From contig CALWYA010000002.1 of assembly GCA_944385645.1 (NCBI GenBank), forward strand, positions 1 through 31,389: a stretch of 31,389 bases of DNA. The letters run 5' to 3'. Shown piece by piece: positions 22,058-30,262 of the stretch. The notes beneath the pieces are model-generated. The model was not told where the DNA came from, searched no databases, and was given only the letters and a program-made list of their open reading frames with translations. A program made the translations under genes and the position numbers. How positions within the stretch are numbered: position 1 is the stretch's first letter; every line of letters begins with the position of its first letter. Origin of the DNA: an uncultured Oscillospiraceae bacterium. Its GTDB lineage: Bacteria; Bacillota; Clostridia; Oscillospirales; Oscillospiraceae.

Positions 22058-24289
22058 CTTGCCGGACGCCCGGCTGACCTGAAAGACCCCCTGGATGTTG
22101 TTGAGCTTGTTGATGACGGTCTCCAGTTCCCCCTTGTCCTTGACCTCCAGGACGATATTGACGGTGGCGTAGCCGTCAGGCTGGGAGCGGGCGGACAGGG
22201 CGGACACCTTCACCTTGGCGGAGGACAGGGCCATGGCCACGTCCAGGGTCAGGCCGTCCCGGTCCTTGGAGGACAGCTCCAGGGCGGTCTTGTAGGTGGG
22301 CAGCTTGCTCCCCTGGGCCCAGGACACCCGCACCCATCGGTCGGCCTCCTCGGGCTTGCGGTTGGCGGGGGCGGCGTTGGGGCAGTCGGCCCGGTGGACG
22401 GACACGCCGTACCCCCGGGTGATGAAGCCCACCACCGGGTCCCCGGGGACGGGGGTGCAGCACTTGGCGAACTTCACCAGGCAGTTGCCCAGCCCCTCCA
22501 CGATGATGCCGGAGTCGGACTTGCCCCCCTGGATCAGGGGCGTGTCGGCGGCGGCGGTGCCGGGGACGATGACGCTGTCCTCCAGGCCCCGGGCGGCGGC
22601 GGCCGCCTTCTCCGCCTGGAGCCGGCCCAGGCGGAGCATCTCGTCCCGCACCCGGGTGACCGCCTTGGAGGCGGTGGTGCCCCCGTAGCCGATGGAGGCG
22701 TACAGCTCATCCAGGGAGTTGCACCGCAGCTTGCGCAGGATATAGGGCAGGGTCTCCTCCGCCGTGACGGCGGCCAGAGACAGCTTGGCGTGCTTCAGCT
22801 CCGACTCGAAGGCGGCCCGGCCGGTGGAGATGTTCTCCTCCCGGCGCTCCTTCTTGAACCACTGGCGGATCTTGTTGCGGGCCTCGTTGCTCTTGGCGAT
22901 CTTCAGCCAGTCCCGGCTGGGCCCCTTGGCCGCCTTGGAGGTGAGCACCTCCACGATCTCGCCGTTCTGGAGCTGATAGTCGAAGGGGACCATCCGCCCG
23001 TTCACCCGGGCCCCCACCATGCTGTTGCCCACGGCGGAGTGGATGGAGTAGGCGAAGTCGATGGGGGTGGCCCCGGCGGGCAGGTTGACCACGTCCCCGT
23101 TGGGGGTGAACACGAACACCTCGTCGGCGAACAGGTCCACCTTCATGGAGCTGAAGAACTCCTCGGCGTCGGTGTCCTGCTGGCTCTCCAGCAGCTTGCG
23201 CACCCACTCGAATTCGTGCTCGGTGCCCAGATTCTTGTTGGCCAACCCCTGCTTGTACTTCCAGTGGGCGGCAATGCCGTACTCGGCGGTCTGGTGCATC
23301 TCCCAGGTGCGGATCTGCACCTCGAAGGGGATGCCCTCCCGGCCGATGACGGTGGTGTGGAGGGACTGGTACATATTGGGCTTGGGGGTGCCGATATAGT
23401 CCTTGAACCGGCCCAGCACCGGCTTGAACATGTCGTGGATGCAGCCCAGCACGTTGTAGCACTCGGGGATGTCGTCCACGATGACCCGGAAGGCGTACAG
23501 GTCGAAGATCTCGTCCAGGGTCTTGTTCTGGGCGTACATCTTCCGGTAGATGGAGTAGATGTGCTTCACCCGGCCGTAGACGGTGCAGTGGATGCCCTCC
23601 TGGGCCAGCCGCTGCTGGATGCGGTGCTGGATGGAGCCCAGGAACTCCTCGTGGGCGGCGGAGCGCTGCTGCAGTTGCTCCTCGATCTCCTTATAGCCCA
23701 CCGGGTCCAGATACCGCAGGGCCAGGTCCTCCAGCTCCCACTTGATCTTCTGCATACCGAGGCGGTGGGCGATGGGGGCGTAGATCTCCATGGTCTCCAG
23801 GCTCTTCTCCCGCTGCTTCCGGGGGGTCTGGTACTCCATGGTGCGCATATTGTGCAGCCGGTCGCACACCTTGATGAGGATGACCCGGATGTCCCGGCTC
23901 ATGGCGATGAGCATCTTGCGCAGATTCTCCATCTGCTCCTCTTCCTTGGTGACGAACTGCACCCGGGTCAGCTTGGTGACCCCCTCCACCAGCTCGGCCA
24001 CCGTGGGGCCGAACTTCTTGGCGATCTCCTCGTGGGTGGAGGCGGTGTCCTCGATGCAGTCGTGGAGGAGGGCGGCGATGACGCTGTCCACGTCCAGCTC
24101 CAGGTCGGCCACGATCTCGGCCACGGCGATGGGGTGGATGATATAGGGCTCGCCGCTCTTGCGCAGCTGCCCGTGGTGGGCGGCGTCAGCGTAGGTAAAG
24201 GCGTCGAACAGCCGCTTGGTGTCCAGATTGGGGGTATAGGTGGCCACCTTTTTTTCCAGGGCATGATAGCGTTCCAGAATCGGGTCCAT
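22055..24289 (-). CDS. relA: Bifunctional (p)ppGpp synthetase/hydrolase Rel
   Basis: A 744-residue long-form RSH protein that makes and degrades the stringent-response alarmone. The hydrolase domain is intact: H52, LLHDCIEDT (H76, D77, E80, D81) and CDRLHNMRT. The synthetase domain carries YSIYRKM (245-251) and GRFKDYIGTPKPN; RFKD (294-297) is the RxKD form typical of bifunctional enzymes. TGS (VFTPNGDVVNLPAGATPIDF), zinc-finger CCTPVPGD and a C-terminal ACT domain follow. The ATG at 24289 with AAAGGGTG upstream is preferred; an upstream frame to 24370 is only repeat-derived sequence. Confidence 0.96.
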   Translation of the reverse strand: MDPILERYHALEKKVATYTPNLDTKRLFDAFTYADAAHHGQLRKSGEPYIIHPIAVAEIVADLELDVDSVIAALLHDCIEDTASTHEEIAKKFGPTVAELVEGVTKLTRVQFVTKEEEQMENLRKMLIAMSRDIRVILIKVCDRLHNMRTMEYQTPRKQREKSLETMEIYAPIAHRLGMQKIKWELEDLALRYLDPVGYKEIEEQLQQRSAAHEEFLGSIQHRIQQRLAQEGIHCTVYGRVKHIYSIYRKMYAQNKTLDEIFDLYAFRVIVDDIPECYNVLGCIHDMFKPVLGRFKDYIGTPKPNMYQSLHTTVIGREGIPFEVQIRTWEMHQTAEYGIAAHWKYKQGLANKNLGTEHEFEWVRKLLESQQDTDAEEFFSSMKVDLFADEVFVFTPNGDVVNLPAGATPIDFAYSIHSAVGNSMVGARVNGRMVPFDYQLQNGEIVEVLTSKAAKGPSRDWLKIAKSNEARNKIRQWFKKERREENISTGRAAFESELKHAKLSLAAVTAEETLPYILRKLRCNSLDELYASIGYGGTTASKAVTRVRDEMLRLGRLQAEKAAAAARGLEDSVIVPGTAAADTPLIQGGKSDSGIIVEGLGNCLVKFAKCCTPVPGDPVVGFITRGYGVSVHRADCPNAAPANRKPEEADRWVRVSWAQGSKLPTYKTALELSSKDRDGLTLDVAMALSSAKVKVSALSARSQPDGYATVNIVLEVKDKGELETVINKLNNIQGVFQVSRASGK

Positions 24290-24305
24290 GGGATCACCCT
24301 TTCTT

Positions 24306-24388
24306 GTGAAAGTGAAGAGTTGAGAGTGGAGAGTAAAGAGAGAAAGCCAGAGAATATCTCCACTCTGCACTCTCTACTCTTCACTCTG
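24306..24388. repeat. Inverted pair of AGTGAAG heptamer repeats
   Basis: The left arm 24306-24343 (AGTGAAG/AGTTGAG/AGTGGAG units) and right arm 24356-24388 are inverted copies around a 12-bp loop, between recJ and rel. The right arm encodes the last residues (SEE) and TAG stop of RecJ. Confidence 0.78.
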
Positions 24389-26434
24389 TTTCCGCAGCTG
24401 GCGCAGGATCTCAGAGGCCTCCAGGTCCACCTTCCGCTCCACCCGGCACAGGCGGATCTGGATGCGGTCGGTGCGGCGGTTCAGGTCGATGAGCCCCCGC
24501 TCCTCCAGCACCTCCAGGCACAGCATGGTGCGGGCGGGGATCTCCCGCTGGCGGCTGGTCCGGGAGACCGCCCGGGCGATGCGGGCCGGGGTGTCCTCCA
24601 CCACCGTGCCGGCGGCGGACTGCCGCTGCAGCCAGCGCCACAGCCCTACGAAGTCCTCCCGGGAGGGGAGGAGCAGCCGGGCCTCCGGGACGGAGAGGGG
24701 CTCTCCCCGGCGGTATTTCTCATAGACGGCCCGCTCCAGCTGGGCCCGGGAGGGGACCACCCGCAGGTCGGTCACCTGGAGCTGCACATCCCGACGGCCC
24801 CGGAACTCGTTGATCTGGGGGGAGAAGACCACGTCCACCCGGCAGCCGGGGCTCAGCCCCTCCTCCACCCCGTCGGCGGAGAACCAGATGGCGTCCAGGT
24901 TGATCCCCCGGGCCTCCAGCCGCAGCTTCAGGTGCCGCCCCCGGCCCACCTGGGCCATGGTGTGCACCTGGGCCCCCCGGAGCAGGAGCACCGGCCGGGG
25001 ATTGCCCGCCCCGCAGGGCTCCAGCAGGTCCAGGGACTCCACCGCCTCCGCCGTCAGGTCCCGGGGGTGGACGTCCAAATCCACCTCCAGGGCGGTCTGG
25101 GCCGTCTCCCGGGCGGCCAGCGCCGCCGCCTGGCGCAGAGCCTGGGCCAGGGCGGGGATGTTCTCCTCCCGGACGGTGAAGCCGGCGGCCAGGGCGTGTC
25201 CCCCGAAGCTCTCCAGCAGAGGGGAGCACGCGGTGAGCAGGTCGAACAGATTGACGCCCCCCCAGGAGCGGCAGGAGCCCTTGCCCATCCCCTGGTCCAG
25301 ACAGATCATGAAGCAGGGGCAGCCGTACTTTTCCGCCAGGCGGGAGGCCACGATGCCCACCACCCCCTGGTGCCACTGGCTGCCCGCCAGCACGATGGCC
25401 CCCTCCTGGGGGCGCTCGGCGAGGTGCTGGACGCACTGGCGGAAGATGTCGCCCTCGATGTCCTGGCGCTCCCGGTTCAGCTCGCACAGGGACAGGGCCA
25501 GCTCCTCCGCCCGGGCGGGGTCCCTGGTGAGCAGGAGCTCCACCGCCTCCTCCGCCCGGCCCATGCGCCCCGAGGCGTTGAGCCGGGGGGCCAGGGTATA
25601 GCCCACCGACACCGAGGTCACCGGCTTTTCCTCCAGGCCGGCGCACCGGATCAGGGCGGCCAGCCCCAGCCGGCGGGCCGGATTCAGCCGCCGCAGCCCC
25701 AGACTGACGATGCACCGGTTCTCCCCGGTCATGGGCATCACATCGGCGATGGTGCCCACCGCCGCCAGGTCGCAGAACTCCCGGAGCACCTCCGGCGCCC
25801 GGGCGGGACCGGCCACCGCCATGGCCAGCATCAGGGCCACCCCCACCCCGGCCAGCCCCTTGAAGGGGTAGGGGCAGTCGGGCCGGTGGGGGTCCACCAC
25901 CGCCCGGGCGGCGGGCAGTTCCTCCTTGCAGGTGTGGTGGTCGGTGATGACCACGTCCATCCCCAGCCGGCGGGCCAGCTCGGTCTCCTCCACGGCGGTG
26001 ATGCCGCAGTCCACCGTGACGATGAGGGCCGCCCCCTCCCGGGCCAGGGTGCGCACCGCCTCCTGGTTCAGGCCGTAGCCCTCCTCCAGCCGGCAGGGGA
26101 TGTAGGGCAGCACCCGTCCGCCCCGGCCGGTGAGGAACTGGGTGAGCAGAGCGGTGGCGGTGATCCCGTCCACGTCATAGTCCCCGTACACGCAGATGAG
26201 CTCGCCCCGCTCCAGGGCCAGCCGGACCCGGGCGGCTGCCCGGTCCATGTCTTTCAGCAGTAGCGGGTCGGGGATGGGCTCCCCCTCCGGGGAGAGTAGC
26301 CGCCGGGCCTGCCCGGCCTCGGTGACGCCCCGGGCGGCCAGAACACCGGCCAGCAGAGAGGGCAAGCCGGCCTCCTCCAGCGCCCGCCGCCCCTCCGGAC
26401 AGGGGGAGGCCAGGCGCCAGTGTTCGTATTTCAT
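24374..26434 (-). CDS. recJ: Single-stranded-DNA-specific exonuclease RecJ
   Basis: A 686-residue DHH-family 5'-3' exonuclease for recombination and mismatch or base-excision repair. Motifs: VYGDYDVDGITATALL (motif I), VTVDCGIT, VITDHHTCKEELP (DHH), VDPHRPDCPYPFKGLAGVGV, SVGYTLAPRLNASGRMG, the DHHA1 region SWGGVNLFDLL and FGGHALAAGFTV, followed by the OB fold. A C-terminal winged-helix-like part of about 130 residues extends beyond the core, as in Gram-positive RecJ. The ATG at 26434 with GAGGAG upstream fits better than the frame start at 26494. First gene of the recJ-rel-dtd-MBL-hemZ run. Confidence 0.95.
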   Translation of the reverse strand: MKYEHWRLASPCPEGRRALEEAGLPSLLAGVLAARGVTEAGQARRLLSPEGEPIPDPLLLKDMDRAAARVRLALERGELICVYGDYDVDGITATALLTQFLTGRGGRVLPYIPCRLEEGYGLNQEAVRTLAREGAALIVTVDCGITAVEETELARRLGMDVVITDHHTCKEELPAARAVVDPHRPDCPYPFKGLAGVGVALMLAMAVAGPARAPEVLREFCDLAAVGTIADVMPMTGENRCIVSLGLRRLNPARRLGLAALIRCAGLEEKPVTSVSVGYTLAPRLNASGRMGRAEEAVELLLTRDPARAEELALSLCELNRERQDIEGDIFRQCVQHLAERPQEGAIVLAGSQWHQGVVGIVASRLAEKYGCPCFMICLDQGMGKGSCRSWGGVNLFDLLTACSPLLESFGGHALAAGFTVREENIPALAQALRQAAALAARETAQTALEVDLDVHPRDLTAEAVESLDLLEPCGAGNPRPVLLLRGAQVHTMAQVGRGRHLKLRLEARGINLDAIWFSADGVEEGLSPGCRVDVVFSPQINEFRGRRDVQLQVTDLRVVPSRAQLERAVYEKYRRGEPLSVPEARLLLPSREDFVGLWRWLQRQSAAGTVVEDTPARIARAVSRTSRQREIPARTMLCLEVLEERGLIDLNRRTDRIQIRLCRVERKVDLEASEILRQLRKQSEE

Positions 26435-26506
26435 GGACGGCTCCTCCTCTCCTGTCCGACGGCCCAGCGGAAGAATCTGGGCACAATAAGACATCTTAAC
26501 TCTTCT

Positions 26507-26536
26507 ATTATATCATAACCACCCCCGAGGCTTCAA
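26507..26536 (-). promoter_or_regulatory. Extended -10 promoter of the recJ-rel operon
   Basis: Minus-strand TTGAAG (26536-26531), 18 bp and a perfect TATAAT (26512-26507) with the extended TGn motif directly before it. The leader to the recJ ATG would be about 65 nt. Confidence 0.78.
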
Positions 26537-26985
26537 GACAAAATCCGGCTGCCGGGGGCGGGAGAAGAGGGCGGCGGGGCGGAAAAGCGGAGGGGCGAGT
26601 CCGCCGGAGGAGGACGGCGGAGGGGCGGCCGGGCCTCCCCGCGGCCCGCCCCACGGCGATTCGCCGGACCGTTCTGCCCGGCCGGGAAGGAGGGAGCCCG
26701 CCGGGGCGGCCGGGATGCCCCCCAAAAATAGAGGCGGGCGGAGCGGGAGCCGCCCGCAGATAAATATGCGGTCCGCCGGAAGCGCAGAGAGGAGAGCGGA
26801 GGCAAAAGACCCGCCTGCCGCCCGGGGACGGCGGGGGCGCTCTATACAAAATAAACAGAATGTTTATACAGGATTTGCCCCAAAACAATCTAGTATGCTA
26901 ATGCAATTATGCAATAATTCAATAGTAGTGCAAGTCAATATTGTAGTAGCGCACAAACTACTTTTTGATTTATGAAAAATTTTTG
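26537..26985. other. Gene-free gap between recJ and the histidine cluster
   Basis: The left part (26537-26845) is very GC-rich with short inverted repeats and no convincing reading frame, ribosome binding site or terminator. The right part (26846-26985) turns abruptly AT-rich with repeated AATA/GTAGT-type words leading into the yuiF promoter. No known RNA family is recognised. Confidence 0.55.
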
Positions 26986-27014
26986 TTGATTTATTACAAA
27001 ATCCGTGGTATGAT
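26986..27014 (+). promoter_or_regulatory. Sigma-A-type promoter of the histidine cluster
   Basis: TTGATT (26986-26991), 17-bp spacer, TATGAT (27009-27014). The upstream AT-rich tracts could act as UP element or regulator sites. Transcription would begin near 27021 and give a 170-nt leader. Confidence 0.75.
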
Positions 27015-27026
27015 GCTTGCACGGGA

Positions 27027-27136
27027 ACCCTCCGCGCAGGGGCCCCTGCGGAAGTGGGCAGAGAGCACTTCCTCTGGTATGTGTGCCAGGGTTGGGATGG
27101 CGCGGGGGAGCGGAGGGTCTTCCTAAACTCGGAAGA
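27027..27136 (+). ncRNA. Candidate structured leader RNA (multi-branched) upstream of the permease
   Basis: A closing stem ACCCTCCGC (27027-27035) with GCGGAGGGT (27110-27118) encloses a GCAGGGGCCCCTGC hairpin (27036-27049), GGAAGTG/CACTTCC (27050-27056 with 27066-27072) and CTGG/CCAG (27074-27077 with 27086-27089). A further hairpin TCTTCC/GGAAGA (27118-27123 with 27131-27136) touches the closing stem at one base, so the two could compete. I recognise no known riboswitch class. Regulatory function is inferred only from the pairing and location. Confidence 0.5.
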
Positions 27137-27192
27137 AAAGGAAGCAACGAGAAAGAACCAAAGGATTATGAGAGAAAAGGAGAGAATTAGTC

Positions 27193-28521
27193 ATGGCAAT
27201 ATTGACTAACCCGGTAACCGTATCCGTCATCGTCCTGTGTGTCCTCAGCCTGCTGAAGCTGAACGTGCTGCTGGCCATGCTGGTCGCCTGTATTGTGGGC
27301 GGCCTGGTGGGCGGTATCCCCATCTATACTGAAGAGGAGGGCGTCTCCACTATCATGGGGCTGCTCACCGGCGGCTTCACCGGCAACGCCACCACCGCCC
27401 TGGCCTACATCCTGCTGGGCGTGTTCGCCACCGCCATCGCCACCACCGGCCTGGCGGAGATCCTGTCCAAGAAGCTCACCCGCATCATCGGCGGGAAGAA
27501 GCTGGTCCTGCTGGGCTCCATCACCATCATCGCCTGCCTGTCGCAGAACCTGATCCCTGTGCACATCGCCTACATCCCCATCCTGATCCCCCCCATGCTG
27601 GCCATGATGAACAAGATGAAGCTGGACCGCCGCGCGGCCGCCTGCTGTCTTGCCTTCGGCCACAAGGCCCCCTACATCACCATCCCCTTCGGCTTCGGCC
27701 TGCAGTTCATGACCATCATCCGGGACAACCTGAATGAGAACGGCATGAACGTCACCATCAACGACGTCACCGCCGCCAACTGGCCTCTGGGTGTCGCCAT
27801 GCTCATCGGCCTGCTGATCTCGGTGTTCGTCCTGTACCGCAAGCCCCGTGAGTACAAGATGATCGAGGCCGACACCTCCGCCGCTGACGCCGTCAGCGAG
27901 AAGCTGGAGTACCGGCACTATGTGACCATGGTGGCCATGGTGGTCGTGGTCATCGTCCAGGTGTTCGCCCAGGATCTGGCCCTGTCCGCTCTGTGCGGCG
28001 TGCTGGTCATGATCATCTTCGGTGCCATCAAGTGGAACCAGATCGACGACCAGCTGGCCGGCGGCGTGAAGCTGATGGGCCTGATCGCCTTCGTGATGCT
28101 GATTGCCGGCGGCTACGCCGAGGTCATGAAGGCCACCGGCGGCGTTGACGCCCTGGTCCAGGCCGGTATCGACGCCATGGGCGGCAACAAGTGGATCGCC
28201 GCCACCGTCATCACCCTGATCGGTCTGCTGGTCACCATGGGCATCGGCACCTCCTTCGGTACCGTGCCCGTCCTGGCCGTCCTGTTCGTGCCGCTGTGCC
28301 AGCACATCGGCTTCTCCCCCGCTGCCACCATCATGCTGATGTCCGCCGCCGCCGCTCTGGGCGACGCCGGCTCCCCCGCCTCCGACACCACCCTGGGCCC
28401 CACGTCCGGTCTGAATGCCGACGGGCAGCATGACCACATCTGGGACACCTGTGTGCCCACCTTCATCGCCTTCAACATCCCCCTGATGATCTGCGCCATC
28501 ATCGTGGCCCAGATTATCTGA
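27193..28521 (+). CDS. YuiF/NhaC-type permease, probable histidine transporter
   Basis: A 442-residue integral membrane protein with about 12 hydrophobic segments, of the Na+/H+ antiporter-like family that includes Bacillus YuiF (a putative amino acid/histidine permease). Recognisable parts are TLLTGGFTG-type loop around LLTGGFTGNATTALAYILLG, QNLIPVHIAYIPILIPPMLA, FGHKAPYITIPFGFGLQF and LGDAGSPASDTTLGPTSGLN near the C-terminus. GGAGAG precedes the ATG. The next gene is histidine ammonia-lyase, so histidine is the likely substrate; this is contextual. Its codon use includes more CGT/GGT-type codons than neighbours, compatible with high expression. Confidence 0.85.
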   Translation: MAILTNPVTVSVIVLCVLSLLKLNVLLAMLVACIVGGLVGGIPIYTEEEGVSTIMGLLTGGFTGNATTALAYILLGVFATAIATTGLAEILSKKLTRIIGGKKLVLLGSITIIACLSQNLIPVHIAYIPILIPPMLAMMNKMKLDRRAAACCLAFGHKAPYITIPFGFGLQFMTIIRDNLNENGMNVTINDVTAANWPLGVAMLIGLLISVFVLYRKPREYKMIEADTSAADAVSEKLEYRHYVTMVAMVVVVIVQVFAQDLALSALCGVLVMIIFGAIKWNQIDDQLAGGVKLMGLIAFVMLIAGGYAEVMKATGGVDALVQAGIDAMGGNKWIAATVITLIGLLVTMGIGTSFGTVPVLAVLFVPLCQHIGFSPAATIMLMSAAAALGDAGSPASDTTLGPTSGLNADGQHDHIWDTCVPTFIAFNIPLMICAIIVAQII

Positions 28522-28609
28522 TCCCACGGGTAATCGCCCTGTATTTGGGCAACGATAGCTCCATACCATCCCCAACTCACTCACCTATACGGAAGGAGAC
28601 CTGATCATC

Positions 28610-30175
28610 ATGTACAATCCCAAGGAAATCAAGCACATCGTCCTGGACGGGCACAGCCTCACCCTGGAGAGCTTTGTGGCCGTCGCCCGCTACAACGCCA
28701 CCGTCGAGCTGGCCCCCTCCGCCCTGGAGGCCATGAAGAAGTCCCGGGCCCTGGCTGAGAAGATCGCCGAGGAGAAGCGCGTGGCCTATGGTATCACCAC
28801 CGGCTTCGGCGACTTCCAGAAGGTAGCCGTCAGCGCCGAGATGAGCAACCAGCTGTCCACCAACCTGATCCTCAGCCACTGCACCGCCACCGGCGAGCCC
28901 TACGCCGAAGAGGTGGTGCGCGGAATGCTGCTGCTGCGGGCCAACGCTCTGTGCGTGGGCGTGTCCGGTGTGCGGCCCATCCTGGTGGAAATGATGATCG
29001 AGATGCTCAACAAGGGCGTCCACCCCGTGGTGCCTCAGAAGGGCTCCCTGGGCTCCTCCGGCGACCTGGCCCCCCTGGCCCACATGTCTCTGCCCCTGCT
29101 GGGCAAGGGCATGGCCATGTACAAGGGCGAGAAGATGACCGGCGCCGAGGCCATGGCCAAGGCGGGCATCAAGACCCTGGACACCCTGGTGAGCAAGGAG
29201 GGCCTGGGCCTGACCAACGGCACCTGCGCCATGACCTCCGTGGGTTCCCTGGCCCTGTACGACACCATCTGCGCCGCCCAGCTGGGCGACGTGATCGGCT
29301 CCCTGGACTTCGAGGGCCTCACCGGTCTGCGCAACGCCTTTGACCCCCGCATCCACGCGGTGCGCGGCCAGAAGGGCCAGATGCTGGTGGCCAAGAACAT
29401 GAAGATGCTGCTGGAGGGTTCCGAGATTCTGGACAACTGCCAGAACGACCGGGTGCAGGACGCCTATGCCCTGCGCTGCATCCCCCAGCTCCACGGCGCC
29501 GTCCGCGACGCCCTGGACTATGTCCTGGACAAGGTGGAGATCGAGCTCAACGCCGTCACCGACAACCCGCTGATGTTCCTGGATGACGAGGCGGTCATCT
29601 CCGGCGGCAACTTCCACGGTGAGCCCATGGCCATCCCCTTCGACACCCTGGGCATCGCCTGCTCCGAGATCGCCAACGCCTCCGAGCGGCGCACCGAGCG
29701 CATGGTCAACGCCGCCCTGTCCAACGGCCTGACCCCCTTCCTCACCACCGAGGGCGGCGTGAACTCCGGCTATATGATCGTGCAGTATGCCGCCGCCTCC
29801 ATGGTGTCTGAGAACAAGGTCTATGCCCACCCCGCCTCTGTGGACTCCATCCCCTCCTCCGCCAACCAGGAGGACATTGTGTCCATGGGCACCACCGCCG
29901 GGCGCAAGGCCGGCATGATCGTCCAGAACACTCTGTCGGTGCTGGCTCTGGAGCTGCTGACCTCCTGCCAGGCCATCGACATCCGCCGCCGGCTGAACAC
30001 CCACGGCCAGGGCATCACCCCCCTGCACCAGGCCATCTATGACCACGTGCGGGAGAAGGTCGACTTCTTCGAGATCGACCGGGAGATCTGGCCCGACATC
30101 GCCCAGGTGGAGAAGATGGTCCGCAGCGGCGAGCTGCTGGACATCGTCCGGGAGTATCTGCCCGACTTCCAGTAA
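28610..30175 (+). CDS. hutH: Histidine ammonia-lyase (MIO enzyme) with Ser-Ser-Gly triad
   Basis: A 521-residue aromatic amino acid lyase that deaminates L-histidine to urocanate and ammonia. YGITTGFGDF (60-69), ILSHCTATGEP (87-97), GSLGSSGDLAPLAH (145-158), TNGTCAMTS, NAVTDNPL and NQEDIVSMG show the family. The cofactor-forming triad, usually Ala-Ser-Gly, is Ser149-Ser150-Gly151, and the usual QEDHVSM reads QEDIVSM. Serine at the first triad position can still be cyclised in principle. Substrate assignment to histidine rests on the LSH motif and the permease/racemase neighbours. GGAAGGAG precedes the ATG. No hutU, hutI or hutG is in the window. Confidence 0.87.
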   Translation: MYNPKEIKHIVLDGHSLTLESFVAVARYNATVELAPSALEAMKKSRALAEKIAEEKRVAYGITTGFGDFQKVAVSAEMSNQLSTNLILSHCTATGEPYAEEVVRGMLLLRANALCVGVSGVRPILVEMMIEMLNKGVHPVVPQKGSLGSSGDLAPLAHMSLPLLGKGMAMYKGEKMTGAEAMAKAGIKTLDTLVSKEGLGLTNGTCAMTSVGSLALYDTICAAQLGDVIGSLDFEGLTGLRNAFDPRIHAVRGQKGQMLVAKNMKMLLEGSEILDNCQNDRVQDAYALRCIPQLHGAVRDALDYVLDKVEIELNAVTDNPLMFLDDEAVISGGNFHGEPMAIPFDTLGIACSEIANASERRTERMVNAALSNGLTPFLTTEGGVNSGYMIVQYAAASMVSENKVYAHPASVDSIPSSANQEDIVSMGTTAGRKAGMIVQNTLSVLALELLTSCQAIDIRRRLNTHGQGITPLHQAIYDHVREKVDFFEIDREIWPDIAQVEKMVRSGELLDIVREYLPDFQ

Positions 30176-30204
30176 GTCCAGTCGGAAAGACCTCACACAG
30201 TACG

Positions 30205-30246
30205 CCCCGGGGGGCGGGGATCGTCCCGCCCCCCGGGGTTCTTTTC
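30205..30246 (+). terminator. Terminator-like hairpin between hutH and the racemase gene
   Basis: A 14-bp stem (30205-30218 with 30225-30238) followed by TTCTTTT. It ends 17 bp before the ATG of the next gene and may give partial read-through, reducing racemase expression relative to hutH. Confidence 0.8.
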
Positions 30247-30262
30247 GAGAGGAGCGCGGAGT

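Noticed and set aside
2784..24388. Heptamer tracts as CRISPR arrays
   Set aside because: Units are seven bases without unique spacers and no cas genes are present.
22394..26263. A plus-strand open frame of about 1290 codons opposite rel and recJ
   Set aside because: Same antisense artefact; rel and recJ have complete motifs on the minus strand.
26508..26888. Short minus-strand frames upstream of recJ
   Set aside because: Arg/Pro-rich translation, no binding site, and they overlap the recJ promoter.
27027..27118. A tRNA or known riboswitch (T-box, NiCo, ZTP) in the cloverleaf-like leader
   Set aside because: No CCA end, anticodon arm or T-loop wording, and no signature motifs of the riboswitch classes I can recall.
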